A stretch of DNA of 64,000 nt from Nitrospirales bacterium (GCA_031315865.1 JALDRJ010000002.1:3136001-3200000), one strand, 5' to 3'; counted from the stretch's first letter, positions 52,532 through 63,675 are shown. A program made the numbers and translations. Notes: generated from the sequence alone by a model not told the origin.

Positions 52532-53452
52532 ATGAGAACATTTCCCACCTGGCTCCGACAGCTCGCCTTTTTTCTTTTTGTATTCATGTTCGGGATATCG
52601 GTATCTGGATGCCAAACCAACCCTTACACGAAACGGTCACAATTATTACTCGTGAATTCTGCAGAAATGCAACAAATGGCGAGTAACGCGTACAATGAAG
52701 TCCTGTCAGACCCCAAAGTCATCATCTCAAAAGATCCGCGTGAAATTGAACCGGTCAAACGAGTCGCCGCTCGAATTATTGAAGCGGCAAAGCGTTCGAA
52801 ATATGCCGAAGCCGCGAAACAATTTCATTGGGAAGTTTCCGTGATCAAAGATGACCAAACGAAAAACGCTTGGGCGATGCCAGGTGGGAAAATTGCGGTC
52901 TATACAGGGATTTTTCCGATTGCGAAAACCGAAGCCGGGTTAGCGGCAATCATGGGCCATGAAGTCGTTCATGCCCTAGCCCAACATGGTGGAGAGCGCA
53001 TGAGTCAGGGTATGCTTGCTCAATTCGGGCAAGCGGGAACTGCCGTAGCCTTGGCTGTGTTAGGAGTCAATCCAGAGGTCAACCAACTGGCCATGCAAGC
53101 GGTCGGCCTGGGGACTCAGGTTGGGATTCTCCTGCCTTTTAGCCGTCAGCATGAGTCTGAAGCCGATTATATCGGTGTCTTATTGGCCGCTGACGCCGGA
53201 TATGATCCACGAGAGGCTATCGCCATTTGGCAACGTATGGCCGGGGCCTCTGATGGCGCTCCACCTGAATTTCTTTCAACTCATCCCGCCCACGACACTC
53301 GTATCGCTGATTTGAAAAAATGGATGCCCGAAGCCATGACGTTGTATCAATCAGCCGACAAGGCTCCGGTCAAAAACTTGCCAACTCTTACCCCCTCTGC
53401 CAAACCTCCTTCAGATCGTCCATCAGCCCCCAAAACTAAATTTCGTCGATAG
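52532..53452 (+). CDS. M48-type metalloprotease lipoprotein
   Basis: From ATG 52532 (ATG 52505 possible) the protein has a signal peptide and lipobox ISVSGC. The M48 catalytic motif is GHEVVHALAQHGGERMSQGM (HExxH), and the third ligand is in QHESEADYIGVLLAA. The sequence after the lipobox, TNPYTKRSQLLLVNSAEMQQ, is the BepA/LoiP-like signature that precedes the domain. It is expected at the inner face of the outer membrane, for quality control of outer-membrane proteins. It follows the M16 pair and may share their transcript. Confidence 0.9.
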   Translation: MRTFPTWLRQLAFFLFVFMFGISVSGCQTNPYTKRSQLLLVNSAEMQQMASNAYNEVLSDPKVIISKDPREIEPVKRVAARIIEAAKRSKYAEAAKQFHWEVSVIKDDQTKNAWAMPGGKIAVYTGIFPIAKTEAGLAAIMGHEVVHALAQHGGERMSQGMLAQFGQAGTAVALAVLGVNPEVNQLAMQAVGLGTQVGILLPFSRQHESEADYIGVLLAADAGYDPREAIAIWQRMAGASDGAPPEFLSTHPAHDTRIADLKKWMPEAMTLYQSADKAPVKNLPTLTPSAKPPSDRPSAPKTKFRR

Positions 53453-53482
53453 CCTGATGTCCAGCTGCATCGGAGTTTGTCC

Positions 53483-54577
53483 TTGACGCCATTGGTCAGT
53501 CATAGCTCTCTCTCTTCGCCATTGGCCCGCTCCTTGAGAACCGTGGCGGCGTATGTGTGGGTCGCTTTATGGTGTTATGCGGCGACAGGTTGTGGAGAAA
53601 GTGAGCCCGTCGTTGAAATCGCGCTCCATCCTTCTAAACCTCATATCCTCTACATCGCGACGAACGCCTATGTCTATAAGACACGTGATGAAGGCGCGAC
53701 GTGGCAGAACATTTCTCGCGGCATGACCCACTCGCGTGTCATCTCATTAGCTATTGATCCTCTCTTTTCGGCGAACGTCTATGCTGGAACAAAAGGCGAT
53801 GCGGTTTTTAAGAGTTATAATGGAGGGCAAAACTGGGTGTCACAACGTGATGGACTTGACAGTGTGACCATTTCCTCAGTCGTGCATGAACTCGTGTTTG
53901 TGCCGGGTTCGAGCAATCATCTGTACGCAGCCACATCCATGGGGGTGTTTGAATCGGACACGGCTGGAGAAACCTGGATGAAACGAATGGAAGGCATGAA
54001 AGAAGTCCTAATGGTCATTGCGTTGGCTATCGATTCTCACCACCATCACACACTCTATGCCGGCACGAGCGGAGGAGTGTACAAATCCCTTGACGGCGGA
54101 GTGTGGTGGGAAAAAGTGAATAACGGGCTGGTCGCGCCAGAAGTCTTGAAATCCTCTCGCGCCCTCGGTGTCACCAAGATCAAAGTGGATCCCCATCATG
54201 AACAGTCCGTGTATACGGCTACATTGACGGGCTTGTATAAAACCGTCAATGGAGGGCAAGCATGGCAGAAGATCGGGGAAAACCTTCCCGATCACATGTT
54301 AAGCGACTTGATCATTGATCCGGTTTACCCTGATATTGTTTATGTCACGAGCCGCAAGGGTGTCCATAAATCCGTAGACGGTGGAGCGAGTTGGGAATCC
54401 GTCAACCATGGATTAGATAACCTCAATATCCGTGCCCTGGTGATGAGTCCGCTCGACTCTCGTCTGCTGTATGTCGGAACGAATGGTAGTGGCTTGTACC
54501 GAAGCCGCGATGGCGGCGAATCCTGGCAGTCTGTTCCTTTGATCATCCCAACCGATAACCCAAAGAAACTGCACTGA
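53483..54577 (+). CDS. Asp-box/YCF48-like beta-propeller lipoprotein
   Basis: TTG 53483 with GGAG 6-7 bp upstream is a better start than TTG 53477. The protein has a signal sequence with lipobox AATGC, then five or more Asp-box repeats of the S/T-x-D/N-G-G-x-x-W type: KSYNGGQNW, KSLDGGVWW, KTVNGGQAW, KSVDGGASW and RSRDGGESW, each about 40-50 residues apart with YVGTxxG strands. This is a beta-propeller of the YCF48/sialidase-repeat kind. No glycosidase catalytic residues are recognised. It is placed after the proteases and before clpX. Confidence 0.85.
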   Translation: MTPLVSHSSLSSPLARSLRTVAAYVWVALWCYAATGCGESEPVVEIALHPSKPHILYIATNAYVYKTRDEGATWQNISRGMTHSRVISLAIDPLFSANVYAGTKGDAVFKSYNGGQNWVSQRDGLDSVTISSVVHELVFVPGSSNHLYAATSMGVFESDTAGETWMKRMEGMKEVLMVIALAIDSHHHHTLYAGTSGGVYKSLDGGVWWEKVNNGLVAPEVLKSSRALGVTKIKVDPHHEQSVYTATLTGLYKTVNGGQAWQKIGENLPDHMLSDLIIDPVYPDIVYVTSRKGVHKSVDGGASWESVNHGLDNLNIRALVMSPLDSRLLYVGTNGSGLYRSRDGGESWQSVPLIIPTDNPKKLH

Positions 54578-54651
54578 AAAAATTGAAATGCTTCACTCTC
54601 TCGCTATATGATGCAGGGACTAGGAAGATAAGAATTTGAGCTCATGCTCTT

Positions 54652-55962
54652 TTGAGTAAAGAAGGAAACTTTTCACGATTGGGTAATTCTCGAAAAAACA
54701 AGCCTTCTGATGTCATGCCATGTTCATTCTGTGGCAAGCCACAGCGTGAAGGCAAAACATTGATTCAATCTCCAGCGAATCAGCCTTGCCCGCAATGCCA
54801 AACTCCGGGGCAGGTTTTTATCTGTCAAGATTGTGTGCAACATTGCGCAAGGTTTCTAGAGGGACAGCCTCATATACAAGAGCCAGTCGCAGCTCCAACA
54901 GAGCCGCTCCCAACGCCTCCTGAAATCAAAGCCGTCTTGGACCAATACGTCATCGGCCAAGAACGCGCGAAAAAAGTTCTTTCCGTCGCCGTCCATAATC
55001 ATTATAAACGTGTGTTCAGCGGCCGTGACTTAACGCATGTGGAACTTGAAAAGGGAAATGTGATGCTCATTGGTGCGACTGGCACGGGGAAAACGCTCTT
55101 GGCGAAAAGCTTGGCGAACATTCTTCACGTACCCTTTGCTATCGCCGACGCTACGACCGTTACGGAAGCTGGTTATGTTGGAGAGGACGTCGAAAATGTC
55201 GTCCTCAAATTGTTGCAAGCCAGTGACTTTAACCTGGCCCGCGCTCAGATCGGTATTATTTATATCGACGAGATCGATAAAATTAGCCGGAAGTCCGAAA
55301 GTGCTTCGATTACACGGGATGTCTCAGGTGAAGGCGTCCAGCAAGCTCTTCTCAAGCTCGTAGAAGGCACGGTATGCAATATCCCTCCTAAAGGAGGACG
55401 GAAGCATCCTGAGCAAGAATTTTTACGAGTTGATACAGCGAATGTCCTGTTTATCTGTGGGGGCGCGTTTGTCGGACTGGACGAGTTTATCGCTCAACGT
55501 ACTAACCAAAAAAGACTAGGTTTTGAAGCGGATTCCAACGCCAAAGATCCCAAGGCGGTTGACTCGTTAATGGATCGAGTGCGTCCAGAAGATTTGCTCA
55601 AATATGGGCTGATTCCCGAATTCGTGGGACGGTTTCCGATTCTCTCGACCCTTCAAGACCTGGATGTCGATGACATGGTGCGTGTGATGACAGAGCCCAA
55701 AAATGCCATCATCAAACAGTACCAGGCCTTATTCGAGTTGGAAGATGTCCATCTCAATTTCACACCAGAAGCCATTCGGGAAGTTGCCGAACAAGCCATT
55801 TCGATGAAAACAGGGGCACGGGCGCTACGCAGTATCCTGGAAGACCTCATGTTAGATCTGATGTATGACGTCCCGGCACTGAAAGGGGTAAAAGAAATCA
55901 TCATCAATCATGACGTCGTAACGGGCAAGGCCAAGCCCCGGTTGCTCCGAAAATCCGCGTAA
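54652..55962 (+). CDS. clpX: ATP-dependent protease ATPase subunit ClpX with enlarged zinc domain
   Basis: A 436-residue protein, start TTG 54652 (ATG 54715 is possible). The N-terminal zinc-binding domain reads CSFCGK at 24-27, but between this and the usual CQDC (58-61) there is an extra CPQC (46-49) within an insertion; normal ClpX has four Cys only. The AAA+ core is standard: [18 protein letters not shown], pore loop [12 protein letters not shown]-type region [14 protein letters not shown] and the sensor stretch EFVGRFPIL. ClpX unfolds substrates for ClpP. No clpP or tig gene adjoins it, unlike the common tig-clpP-clpX order. Confidence 0.93.
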   Translation: MSKEGNFSRLGNSRKNKPSDVMPCSFCGKPQREGKTLIQSPANQPCPQCQTPGQVFICQDCVQHCARFLEGQPHIQEPVAAPTEPLPTPPEIKAVLDQYVIGQERAKKVLSVAVHNHYKRVFSGRDLTHVELEKGNVMLIGATGTGKTLLAKSLANILHVPFAIADATTVTEAGYVGEDVENVVLKLLQASDFNLARAQIGIIYIDEIDKISRKSESASITRDVSGEGVQQALLKLVEGTVCNIPPKGGRKHPEQEFLRVDTANVLFICGGAFVGLDEFIAQRTNQKRLGFEADSNAKDPKAVDSLMDRVRPEDLLKYGLIPEFVGRFPILSTLQDLDVDDMVRVMTEPKNAIIKQYQALFELEDVHLNFTPEAIREVAEQAISMKTGARALRSILEDLMLDLMYDVPALKGVKEIIINHDVVTGKAKPRLLRKSA

Positions 55963-56762
55963 TCATCCAGTCCAATCTGTTCAATTCTTCATGATCTTCT
56001 GAGAAAGATCACGATCGTCCTGCCGAAGATCATTTCTGTGCGTTAGCTGGTTCCACACACTTTCAGTCGTTCGGCATCGACGGTTCTTGTACTCTTGGCC
56101 ATGAAGTCGTCATACCCCAGGAGGGTGTTTCATTATCACTACAGCTAGACGGCATACATGAACCTGTAGCGGTCTCAGACTGCACTCTTGCCATAATGAA
56201 TTTTTATAGTATTTTTATGAAATGTTCATCGAGAGTTCTCAGGAAACCATGATTCGGGTTGGTCAGCTTCCTTCCTGCTCTGACCTTCAAGAGATAGGCC
56301 AAAACAATAGTCTCTGCTTTATTTTTTGAAGGTGCGCTCGCTTTTCCCGAGATTTCATAACATTTTCTCGAATAATATGAAATGCCTTTAGCAAAGGTTC
56401 CTCTATATCCTCATGACTTAGTACGCTTTCCCTGAAGTTGAAAATTTCATGAGATTCTATGAGCTAGGGTTTTCACTGAATTCATAAGCATACATAAGAA
56501 ATCTACCCTTTCATTGTCACTCTTTATAAGACGTTAAAAACAAAGAGCTTTCATCCATTATTCCGTATCAATATTTAAGTATGTTACTTGCATTTGGTAT
56601 ACATCGTTCTTCTATTCAGAGATCTTACATGCTTCCTACACCATAGGTCCTTATACAGGTATGACATTATTACCTCCAGAGCTTCTCGACAGAATGGTTC
56701 TGTCAGAATTTGGCCCCTTCTACACTTTTTTTGAGTAGCAAATCTCCATCTTTTTCTAAGAC
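55963..56762. other. Long AT-rich intergenic region, 800 bp
   Basis: No supported gene on either strand. A hairpin GATCTT-CTGAGA-AAGATC at about 55994-56011 follows the clpX stop and could be its terminator. The rest (56100-56760) is AT-rich with scattered T-runs and probably holds the promoter of the polysaccharide locus that begins at 56763. No repeats or tRNA-like structure were recognised. Confidence 0.4.
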
Positions 56763-58199
56763 ATGCAAGCTAGACGTACGTTACTCATTCAAAGTCTCAA
56801 GGCCATAGATCTGATCTTGCTAGGCATTGCATTGGCTGCAGCCGTAGCCTTTTCGTATTCCTCTTCAGCAAACATTTCCTTTAGCCAATTCTTGTCTATT
56901 CGAGTCAAGATCGAAAACATCATTTTTGTGTGTGGCATGGCCATTCTGTGGCATGGAATTTTTTCTTTTTTTCAAATATACGAATCTCGTCGCCTTTCGA
57001 CGTTAAAAAGTGAGTGCCTGGACCTGCTAAAGGCTGTCACTGTATCGACATTCGTTTTTGTGACGGCAGCCGTATTATTTCGAGTTGACATTATCGAACC
57101 ATGGTTTGTTCTGGTGTTGTGGGGTGGGGGATTAAGCCTAGTACTGGGGAGTCGACTGTGCTTGAGGTTTATCTTGAGGCAAGCCAGATTAAATGGCCGG
57201 AATATCCGAAATATTTTGATTGTGGGGACCAATCCTCGAGCTGTCCAATTTGCTCTTGACATTCAAGCCAAGCCAGAGCTCGGTTATCATTTGGTCGGGT
57301 TTTTAGATGAGCCGTGGGATGGCATCAACACGTTTCAGCGAACTGGGTTTTCAATCGTGACAGACTTCGAAAATTTCCAGAGTTTTTTGCGATGTTTTAT
57401 CATTGATGAAGTGATGATTGCTCTTCCAATTAAGTCATACTATGAACAGGCTGCTCAAATTGTGGCTCAGTGTGAAGAGCAGGGAGTCTTGATTCGTGTG
57501 TTGGGCAACATGTTTTCGCCAAAATTTGCCCATGAACGAGTCGAACATTTTGAAAAACATTCCCTCCTCACATTACAGCCTGGGGCCTTGGGCGATCACG
57601 CATTCGTTTTTAAACGTATCATCGATATTCTGGTCTCGTTGCCACTGTTAGTTTTTCTACTTCCTTTTTTCGCCATTATTGGGAGCCTGATTAAACTCTC
57701 AAGCAAGGGACCGGCTTTATTCGTCCAGGAAAGAATCGGTAGAAATAAACGAAAGTTTCGATTGTATAAATTCCGGACGATGGTTCCTGATGCGGAAAAA
57801 ATGCTTGAAAATCTTATTCACCTCAATGAAGTCGAAGGGGCAGCTTTTAAGATAGAGGATGACCCGCGTCTGACCACGCTTGGCCGATGGCTTCGAAAAA
57901 CCAGCATTGACGAACTTCCCCAACTCTGGAATGTCCTCAAGGGAGATATGAGCTTAGTTGGTCCTCGGCCCTTACCTGTCCGAGATTTTGAAGAATTTAA
58001 AGAAGACTGGCATCGTCGCCGTTTCAGTGTTCCACCGGGATTGACCTGTTTATGGCAAGTCAATGGACGCAGCCGTCTGTCGTTTGAGAAGTGGATGGAA
58101 TTGGATATGCAATATATCGATCAATGGACGTTATGGCTCGACCTCAAAATTTTACTCAAGACCATTCCCGTTGTCTTACGAGGGACAGGCGCAGCCTAA
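56763..58199 (+). CDS. Polyprenyl-phosphate sugar phosphotransferase (WcaJ/CpsE-like)
   Basis: A 478-residue inner-membrane protein. The N-terminus has four to five hydrophobic helices, then a CoA-binding-like domain ([20 protein letters not shown]). A further helix ([20 protein letters not shown]) precedes the bacterial sugar-transferase domain with [33 protein letters not shown] and [15 protein letters not shown]. It transfers a sugar phosphate from a UDP-sugar to undecaprenyl phosphate, starting exopolysaccharide or O-antigen repeat synthesis. It leads a same-strand locus with gmd, fcl and a WecG-type transferase. The exact sugar cannot be told. Confidence 0.9.
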   Translation: MQARRTLLIQSLKAIDLILLGIALAAAVAFSYSSSANISFSQFLSIRVKIENIIFVCGMAILWHGIFSFFQIYESRRLSTLKSECLDLLKAVTVSTFVFVTAAVLFRVDIIEPWFVLVLWGGGLSLVLGSRLCLRFILRQARLNGRNIRNILIVGTNPRAVQFALDIQAKPELGYHLVGFLDEPWDGINTFQRTGFSIVTDFENFQSFLRCFIIDEVMIALPIKSYYEQAAQIVAQCEEQGVLIRVLGNMFSPKFAHERVEHFEKHSLLTLQPGALGDHAFVFKRIIDILVSLPLLVFLLPFFAIIGSLIKLSSKGPALFVQERIGRNKRKFRLYKFRTMVPDAEKMLENLIHLNEVEGAAFKIEDDPRLTTLGRWLRKTSIDELPQLWNVLKGDMSLVGPRPLPVRDFEEFKEDWHRRRFSVPPGLTCLWQVNGRSRLSFEKWMELDMQYIDQWTLWLDLKILLKTIPVVLRGTGAA

Positions 58200-58237
58200 T
58201 GCCGCCAGTGATCTGAACTTTTCACGAAGGGTCAAGA

Positions 58238-59284
58238 ATGGCAAAAATTGCATTTGTAACTGGCATTACAGGGCAGGATGGTTCCTATCTGGCGGAATTG
58301 CTGTTGGCAAAAGGATATGAAGTTCATGGGCTTATCAGACGGGCAAGTACGTTCAACACGAGTAGGATTGATCACATCTATCAAGACCCCCATCAACCTC
58401 AAGCTCGCCTTTTTTTGCATTATGGCGATCTCATCGATTCCAGTCAGTTGACGCATCTGATCTATAGCCTGCAACCCGATGAAATCTACCATCTTGGGGC
58501 GCAGAGTCATGTACGGGTGAGTTTTGACATACCAGAAAATACTGGTGATGTGACGGCGCTCGGAACCACGAGAATTTTGGAAGCCATTAAACGAAGTGGG
58601 GTGAAGTGCAAGTTTTATCAAGCTTCTTCAAGCGAAATGTTTGGCAATGCTGCTCCGCCGCAGGGAGAGCAGACAGTATTCTACCCCAGAAGCCCATATG
58701 GCGCGGCAAAAGTGTACGCCTATTGGATGACGGTCAACTTTCGGGAAGCCAGTCAATTATTCGCCTCTAACGGTATCTTGTTCAATCATGAATCCCCAAG
58801 GAGGGGAGAAACATTCGTGACTCGTAAAGTCACGCGAGCGGTTGCCAATATTGTCGCCGGTCGTCAGAAGGATCTGTATCTTGGTAACCGACAAGCCAGA
58901 CGTGATTGGGGCTTTGCTCCTGAGTATGTGGAAGGCATGTATCGAATATTACAGGCCGATGTTTCGGACGATTTCGTTTTAGGATCGGGAGAAGCCCATA
59001 CGGTGCAAGAACTCGTGGAAGAAGCCTTCGGCTACGTCGGATTGGACTGGCGAGACTTCGTCAAAGAAGACCCCAAATACATGAGACCGACGGAAGTCGA
59101 CGTGCTCATCGCGAATCCGGCAAAAGCGAGGCAGCACCTCGCGTGGGAAACCCGGATTGGGTTTCCCGCATTAGTCCGTATTATGATCGATGCAGACATG
59201 AGAAAAATTGGACTGGCTCCCCAAGGCGAAGGTGATGCGATCATCAAAGAGAAATTTCCTGACAAATGGTGGAAGGGTGATTAA
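58238..59284 (+). CDS. gmd: GDP-mannose 4,6-dehydratase
   Basis: ATG 58238 follows GAAGGG. The 348-residue SDR-fold enzyme has the NADP motif [15 protein letters not shown] at the N-terminus, the [12 protein letters not shown] stretch, and the catalytic Tyr/Lys in [20 protein letters not shown] (YxxxK). [20 protein letters not shown] is the GDP-binding region. It converts GDP-D-mannose to GDP-4-keto-6-deoxymannose. The next gene (fcl) overlaps its stop and completes GDP-L-fucose synthesis. Confidence 0.95.
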   Translation: MAKIAFVTGITGQDGSYLAELLLAKGYEVHGLIRRASTFNTSRIDHIYQDPHQPQARLFLHYGDLIDSSQLTHLIYSLQPDEIYHLGAQSHVRVSFDIPENTGDVTALGTTRILEAIKRSGVKCKFYQASSSEMFGNAAPPQGEQTVFYPRSPYGAAKVYAYWMTVNFREASQLFASNGILFNHESPRRGETFVTRKVTRAVANIVAGRQKDLYLGNRQARRDWGFAPEYVEGMYRILQADVSDDFVLGSGEAHTVQELVEEAFGYVGLDWRDFVKEDPKYMRPTEVDVLIANPAKARQHLAWETRIGFPALVRIMIDADMRKIGLAPQGEGDAIIKEKFPDKWWKGD

Positions 59285-60272
59285 CGATAGTAAAATCTTC
59301 GTCGCAGGTCATACTGGAATGGCGGGGTCTGCGATTGTCCGCAATCTGCAGGCCAAGGGGTTTTCCAATCTTCTCCTAAAAGACCATCTGTCGTTAGACC
59401 TAACTCGTCAATCTGACGTCGAAGAGTTTTTTTTCACAGAAAAACCGGACTACGTGTTTCTTGCCGCCGCAAAGGTTGGCGGAATTTTAGCGAATGCCAC
59501 ATATCCGGCCGAATTTATTTTTCAAAATCTGGCCATCGCGACACATGTCCTTGATGCGGCCTATCGAAGCGGCGTCCAACGTGTACTCTTCCTGGGCAGT
59601 TCCTGTATCTATCCCAAGCATTGTCCTCAGCCCATGCGCGAAGAATACCTGCTGAGCGGATACCTTGAACACACGAACGAGCCATACGCGATCGCAAAAA
59701 TTGCTGGCATTAAGATTTGCGAAGCTTATAATAGGCAATATGGTACGAAATTCCTGAGTGTGATGCCGACGAATTTATACGGGGTAGGGGATAACTTTGA
59801 CCTAGAAACGAGTCACGTATTACCAGCCCTCATTCGAAAGTTTCACGAGGGGCGCGAACATGGCCACGATGTGGTGGTGTGGGGCACCGGACGCGCCGAA
59901 CGCGAACTATTGTTTGTTGATGATTGCGCTGAAGCCTGTGTGTTCTTAATGATGCTTCCTCACGAATCGTTCGATAATCTGCTATCCTATAAAGCTGGTC
60001 CTGTTATTAACATTGGAACGGGGAAAGGCATGACGATTCGCCAACTGGTCGAAATGATTCAGCGGATCATCGGGTTTCACGGTCAAGTTCAATGGGATTC
60101 GACAAAGCCTGATGGAACCATGAAGAAGGTTCTTGATGTCTCTCGGCTGCAAGGGTTAGGCTGGACGCCTCAAGTTTCCCTGGAAACAGGCATCAAGAAA
60201 ACCTACGATTGGTATTGTCGATTCTCATCACAATATTCAGTCGAGGTTCCTGTCCTCCATCCTCACAGGTAA
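59277..60272 (+). CDS. fcl: GDP-L-fucose synthase
   Basis: The start is set at GTG 59277, which overlaps the gmd stop by 8 bp and has GGTGGAAG upstream; the open frame extends further into gmd without meaning. The 331-residue enzyme has [37 protein letters not shown] and the catalytic [18 protein letters not shown]. It epimerises and reduces the Gmd product to GDP-L-fucose in the cytosol. GDP-fucose is the donor for fucosylated surface glycans, in keeping with the surrounding glycan genes. Confidence 0.95.
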   Translation: MINDSKIFVAGHTGMAGSAIVRNLQAKGFSNLLLKDHLSLDLTRQSDVEEFFFTEKPDYVFLAAAKVGGILANATYPAEFIFQNLAIATHVLDAAYRSGVQRVLFLGSSCIYPKHCPQPMREEYLLSGYLEHTNEPYAIAKIAGIKICEAYNRQYGTKFLSVMPTNLYGVGDNFDLETSHVLPALIRKFHEGREHGHDVVVWGTGRAERELLFVDDCAEACVFLMMLPHESFDNLLSYKAGPVINIGTGKGMTIRQLVEMIQRIIGFHGQVQWDSTKPDGTMKKVLDVSRLQGLGWTPQVSLETGIKKTYDWYCRFSSQYSVEVPVLHPHR

Positions 60273-60383
60273 AGTGCCGCCCTAGCGAGAGTCCTTGGTG
60301 GGGAGGCTGTCGTCATTCACCATGTTGACGACGTGTTCCGAGGATCTTGGCAATAGGTTACGACCAAGGAAGGTTGTTCAGTC

Positions 60384-61166
60384 ATGCATACCAGTGACCC
60401 CTGTTGGCCCAGAAAATTTGATCTCTTTGGCGTCTCGGTTAGCTCAACTCAGTATGATGAGGCGCTGGCAACCATCATTCAAGCGGCTCGAGAACGTCGA
60501 TCGACCATTGTTGATCATATGCCCGTGCATGGCCTTATCGAGGCATCTCGAGACCCCGACCTCAGGCAGATGGTGAATCAGTTTGATATCGTCGCCCCAG
60601 ACGGCCAACCCGTTCGCTGGGCCCTGAATCATTTTCATAAGGCACAGTTATCCGATCGCGTTTACGGTCCCGAGTTAATGTTACGGCTATGCCGACAAGC
60701 GAGTTTCGAGGGTATCGGGGTGTATCTGTTGGGCAGCACGGAAATCGTCCTGCATCAGTTGCGGACCAATCTTCTGAAACGCTTTCCACCACTACGCATT
60801 ACCGGCTTCGAATCTCCACCGTTTCGTCCATTGACTCTTCAGGAAGATCAGGCTCTCGTCGATCGGGTTAATAAAAGTGGGGCCGGCTTGATATTTCTTG
60901 GACTCGGTTGTCCGAAGCAAGAAATTTTTGCCTATGATCATCGCAAACGCATTCATGGAGTTCAACTTTGCGTTGGCGCGGCATTTGACTTCATCGCAGG
61001 TTATAAACCAATGGCTCCTGGCTGGATGCAAAAGCATGGACTGGAATGGCTCTTTCGGCTCTGCAGCGAACCCCAGAGATTGTGGAAACGATATGTGATC
61101 ACGAATACGATTTTTCTTCGTAAAGTCGCGCAGGCCATGCTTTTTGAAGGCAAGATCAGTTCGTAA
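60384..61166 (+). CDS. WecG/TagA/CpsF family glycosyltransferase
   Basis: A 260-residue protein from ATG 60384 (AAGGAAGG about 11 bp upstream). The GT26 pattern is clear: IVAPDGQPVRWALNHFHKAQ, YGPELMLRLCRQA, FLGLGCPKQEIFAYDHRKRI and GAAFDFIAGYKPMAPGWMQK followed by HGLEWLFRLCSEPQRLWKRY. Such enzymes add the second sugar (for example ManNAc or a uronic acid) onto a lipid-linked primer. It fits a role after the initiating transferase encoded at 56763. Confidence 0.92.
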   Translation: MHTSDPCWPRKFDLFGVSVSSTQYDEALATIIQAARERRSTIVDHMPVHGLIEASRDPDLRQMVNQFDIVAPDGQPVRWALNHFHKAQLSDRVYGPELMLRLCRQASFEGIGVYLLGSTEIVLHQLRTNLLKRFPPLRITGFESPPFRPLTLQEDQALVDRVNKSGAGLIFLGLGCPKQEIFAYDHRKRIHGVQLCVGAAFDFIAGYKPMAPGWMQKHGLEWLFRLCSEPQRLWKRYVITNTIFLRKVAQAMLFEGKISS

Positions 61167-61268
61167 CATTGACAAAACGGTTTTTCGAGTTCGGACACTT
61201 CAGAGATGGAGGCTCACCCTCTAATCTCTTAGCGACAGGTTCTATCCATATTATTGAGGAGATCTCTC

Positions 61269-62390
61269 ATGAAAGTCCTAAGTCTCGGTGGGGCAGGGTT
61301 TATCGGATCACATCTTACAGAACGTCTCTTACTTGAAGGGCATTCCGTTGTTGTCGTCGATTACTATGACGATAAAATCTCCGAACTGATCAATCATCCA
61401 GGCCTGACTCTTATCAATCAAGATATCAGAGAGCCGAACTGGGGGTTGGAAGAGCTTGTGAGTGACGCCGATGTCGTCATTGATTTAATCGCCTATGCGA
61501 ACCCAGGGCTCTATGTCAAAATGCCATTAGAAGTGTTCGAGCTCAACTTCACAGAAAATCTCAAGATTGCCAAAGCCTGTAGAAAACTCCAGAGACGGCT
61601 CATTCAGTTCTCAACTTGTGAAGTTTATGGAAAGACGGTAGCGAGTTTTCTGAATGGTCACCTGGTGAATCCTGATGATCCGATCCATGCCACTTTTTCT
61701 GAAGATCATACAAACTTTATTCTTGGCCCCATAGGGAAACATCGCTGGATATACGCGTCAGCTAAACAATTATTAGAGCGTATTCTTCATGCCTATGGGA
61801 TTGAAAATGGCTTCAACTACAGCATCATTCGTCCGTTTAACTTTATCGGTCCCAAAATTGATTATCTGCTCAATGAAACCGACGGAATCCCAAGAGTATT
61901 TTCGTTTTTCATGGATGCGCTGATCAATGGAGGACAAATGAAGCTGGTTGATGGAGGGACACACCGTCGTTGTTATACCTACATCGACGACGCCATAGAG
62001 GCCATTTACGCCATTGTCCTCAACCCTAACGATGTCTGTGATCGTCAGATTTTTAACATCGGATCCCCCAAAAACGAAATTTCCATACAAGAGTTGGCCG
62101 TCTCGATGCGAGATTTGTACGCCAATGAATTTTCGGATAAGCCATCAAAGCTCCCCGAAATCGTCACCGTCTCATCAGAAGAATTTTACGGAGTGGGATA
62201 CGAGGATTCAGATCGTCGTATTCCCGACATTTCCAAGGCGAAGGTCCTTCTTGGATGGGAACCCAAGTGGGATATTCATAATACACTTCGCGCGACGATG
62301 AGCTATTATGTCAAGGAATACCACATGCATTACGCGCTCAAACCATGGAAACATGATCTCATGCAGAAAGCTTTAAGCGTGAAAGATTAG
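61269..62390 (+). CDS. NAD-dependent epimerase/decarboxylase, ArnA C-domain-like
   Basis: ATG 61269 is preceded by GAGGAG (8 bp). The 373-residue extended SDR enzyme has GGAGFIGSHLTERLLLEG, IQFSTCEVYGK, the active YASAKQLLERIL (YxxxK) and IIRPFNFIGPKIDYL. Near the end VDGGTHRRCYTYIDDAIEAI matches the ArnA decarboxylase-type domain that oxidises and decarboxylates UDP-glucuronate. The product could be UDP-4-keto-pentose or UDP-xylose for the glycan. The substrate is inferred from similarity only. Confidence 0.82.
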   Translation: MKVLSLGGAGFIGSHLTERLLLEGHSVVVVDYYDDKISELINHPGLTLINQDIREPNWGLEELVSDADVVIDLIAYANPGLYVKMPLEVFELNFTENLKIAKACRKLQRRLIQFSTCEVYGKTVASFLNGHLVNPDDPIHATFSEDHTNFILGPIGKHRWIYASAKQLLERILHAYGIENGFNYSIIRPFNFIGPKIDYLLNETDGIPRVFSFFMDALINGGQMKLVDGGTHRRCYTYIDDAIEAIYAIVLNPNDVCDRQIFNIGSPKNEISIQELAVSMRDLYANEFSDKPSKLPEIVTVSSEEFYGVGYEDSDRRIPDISKAKVLLGWEPKWDIHNTLRATMSYYVKEYHMHYALKPWKHDLMQKALSVKD

Positions 62391-62439
62391 ACATCTTTCA
62401 ACTAAGAAATCATCATCGTTTCAGGTACAGCATACATGT

Positions 62440-63675
62440 TTAACCCGACGCATCAACCTCCGAGAACGGAGGCCCTTTGTGTTCGATGGCCTCTTGGCAA
62501 AGTCCTTTAACGCGCTGAGCAGTGCTTTCCCAGCTGTATCCTTCTTCTTCAAGAATTTCCTGAGCGGCTATCCCTAGCTGTTCTCGAAGATGAGAATTTT
62601 TCGCAAGGATAACCAAGTTATCCGCTAAGACTTGAGCATTGCCAGGTGGGACAAGAATGCCTCCGCGACCATAGTGAAGCATTTCTGCGATACGTTCGAG
62701 TCGTGAGGCAATGATGGCCACTCCCGTTGACATGTAATCAAGGATCTTGACGGGATCGAAATAAAATGGCTCGATGTGAAGAAAAGGGGCAACAGCAATA
62801 TCTGCAAACCGAACATGGTCAAGCATCTTATGGCGAGGGAGCCAGCCGAGAAAACGCACAATATCCTCGAGGCCGAGGATCCGTGTTAACTGTTTATCAC
62901 CGTGAAACGTCTGCCCATCACCGATGAGTTCGAGAGTAAGGTCAGGGATGTGTTGTTTTACTAAGGCAACAGCTTCTAATAATATTCTGACTCCATGCCA
63001 TGAATAGAAACTGCCGACAAACACGATTGTGAGATTTGATGAATGGCATGAAGGGTCTTTCACTCGTTGAGGAAGGATCTCAACACCATATGGGATAAAA
63101 GAAATCCGTTCCGGAGTGATTCCCTCTCTTTCTAATATCTTGACCATGGGTTTAGAAACGACGCGAATCAATGAAGCATATTTCCATTGTAATTGTTCGT
63201 ACTTTTGTAGAATCCTGGATTGCTTCCATCCTCGAAACGTACGTTCAAGGTAGTGAGGGGAGTGGACTTCCAGGATGATTGGCCGACAAAGCGTATGTCC
63301 AATGAGCCATGGAGCCCAATCACAATAGGAGACACGCCCATAGATAACATCTGGCGGATGAGACTTGAATTGTTTTGCCCACAGGCCAAGACGGAAGCTA
63401 TACCACAGCCCACGGGCGATGCTCATAAATTCAATGAAAACATGTTGAAGCCAGTTTGGACTGTAACTTTTGAAGAACCGGGAAAGTTGCCTATTCTGAC
63501 CTGAACGGGAGCACGTCGGTGAAGCCTGATGGATGGAATACTCAGGGTAGGTGGTAACTTCGACCCCGAGTCCTCGAAGTTCATCCACGAACTTTCGCCC
63601 CCAGGTACCCTGTTCACTATTCGGACGAGTCAAATGTGGATTAAGGTAGAGAATATGTAAATGATTACCGTGCAT
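62440..63675 (-). CDS. Glycosyltransferase family 4
   Basis: A 411-residue GT-B enzyme on the opposite strand, converging with the epimerase gene. The N-terminal domain begins HLHILYLNPHLTRPNSEQGT, has VIYGRVSYCDWAPWLIG, and the C-terminal nucleotide-sugar domain has IVFVGSFYSWHGVRILLEAV, LELIGDGQ and PFYFDPVKILDYMSTGVAII (the donor-binding stretch, with Asp replacing the usual Glu). It likely adds a sugar to the lipid-linked repeat unit in the cytosol. The donor is unknown. Confidence 0.87.
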   Translation of the reverse strand: MHGNHLHILYLNPHLTRPNSEQGTWGRKFVDELRGLGVEVTTYPEYSIHQASPTCSRSGQNRQLSRFFKSYSPNWLQHVFIEFMSIARGLWYSFRLGLWAKQFKSHPPDVIYGRVSYCDWAPWLIGHTLCRPIILEVHSPHYLERTFRGWKQSRILQKYEQLQWKYASLIRVVSKPMVKILEREGITPERISFIPYGVEILPQRVKDPSCHSSNLTIVFVGSFYSWHGVRILLEAVALVKQHIPDLTLELIGDGQTFHGDKQLTRILGLEDIVRFLGWLPRHKMLDHVRFADIAVAPFLHIEPFYFDPVKILDYMSTGVAIIASRLERIAEMLHYGRGGILVPPGNAQVLADNLVILAKNSHLREQLGIAAQEILEEEGYSWESTAQRVKGLCQEAIEHKGPPFSEVDASG

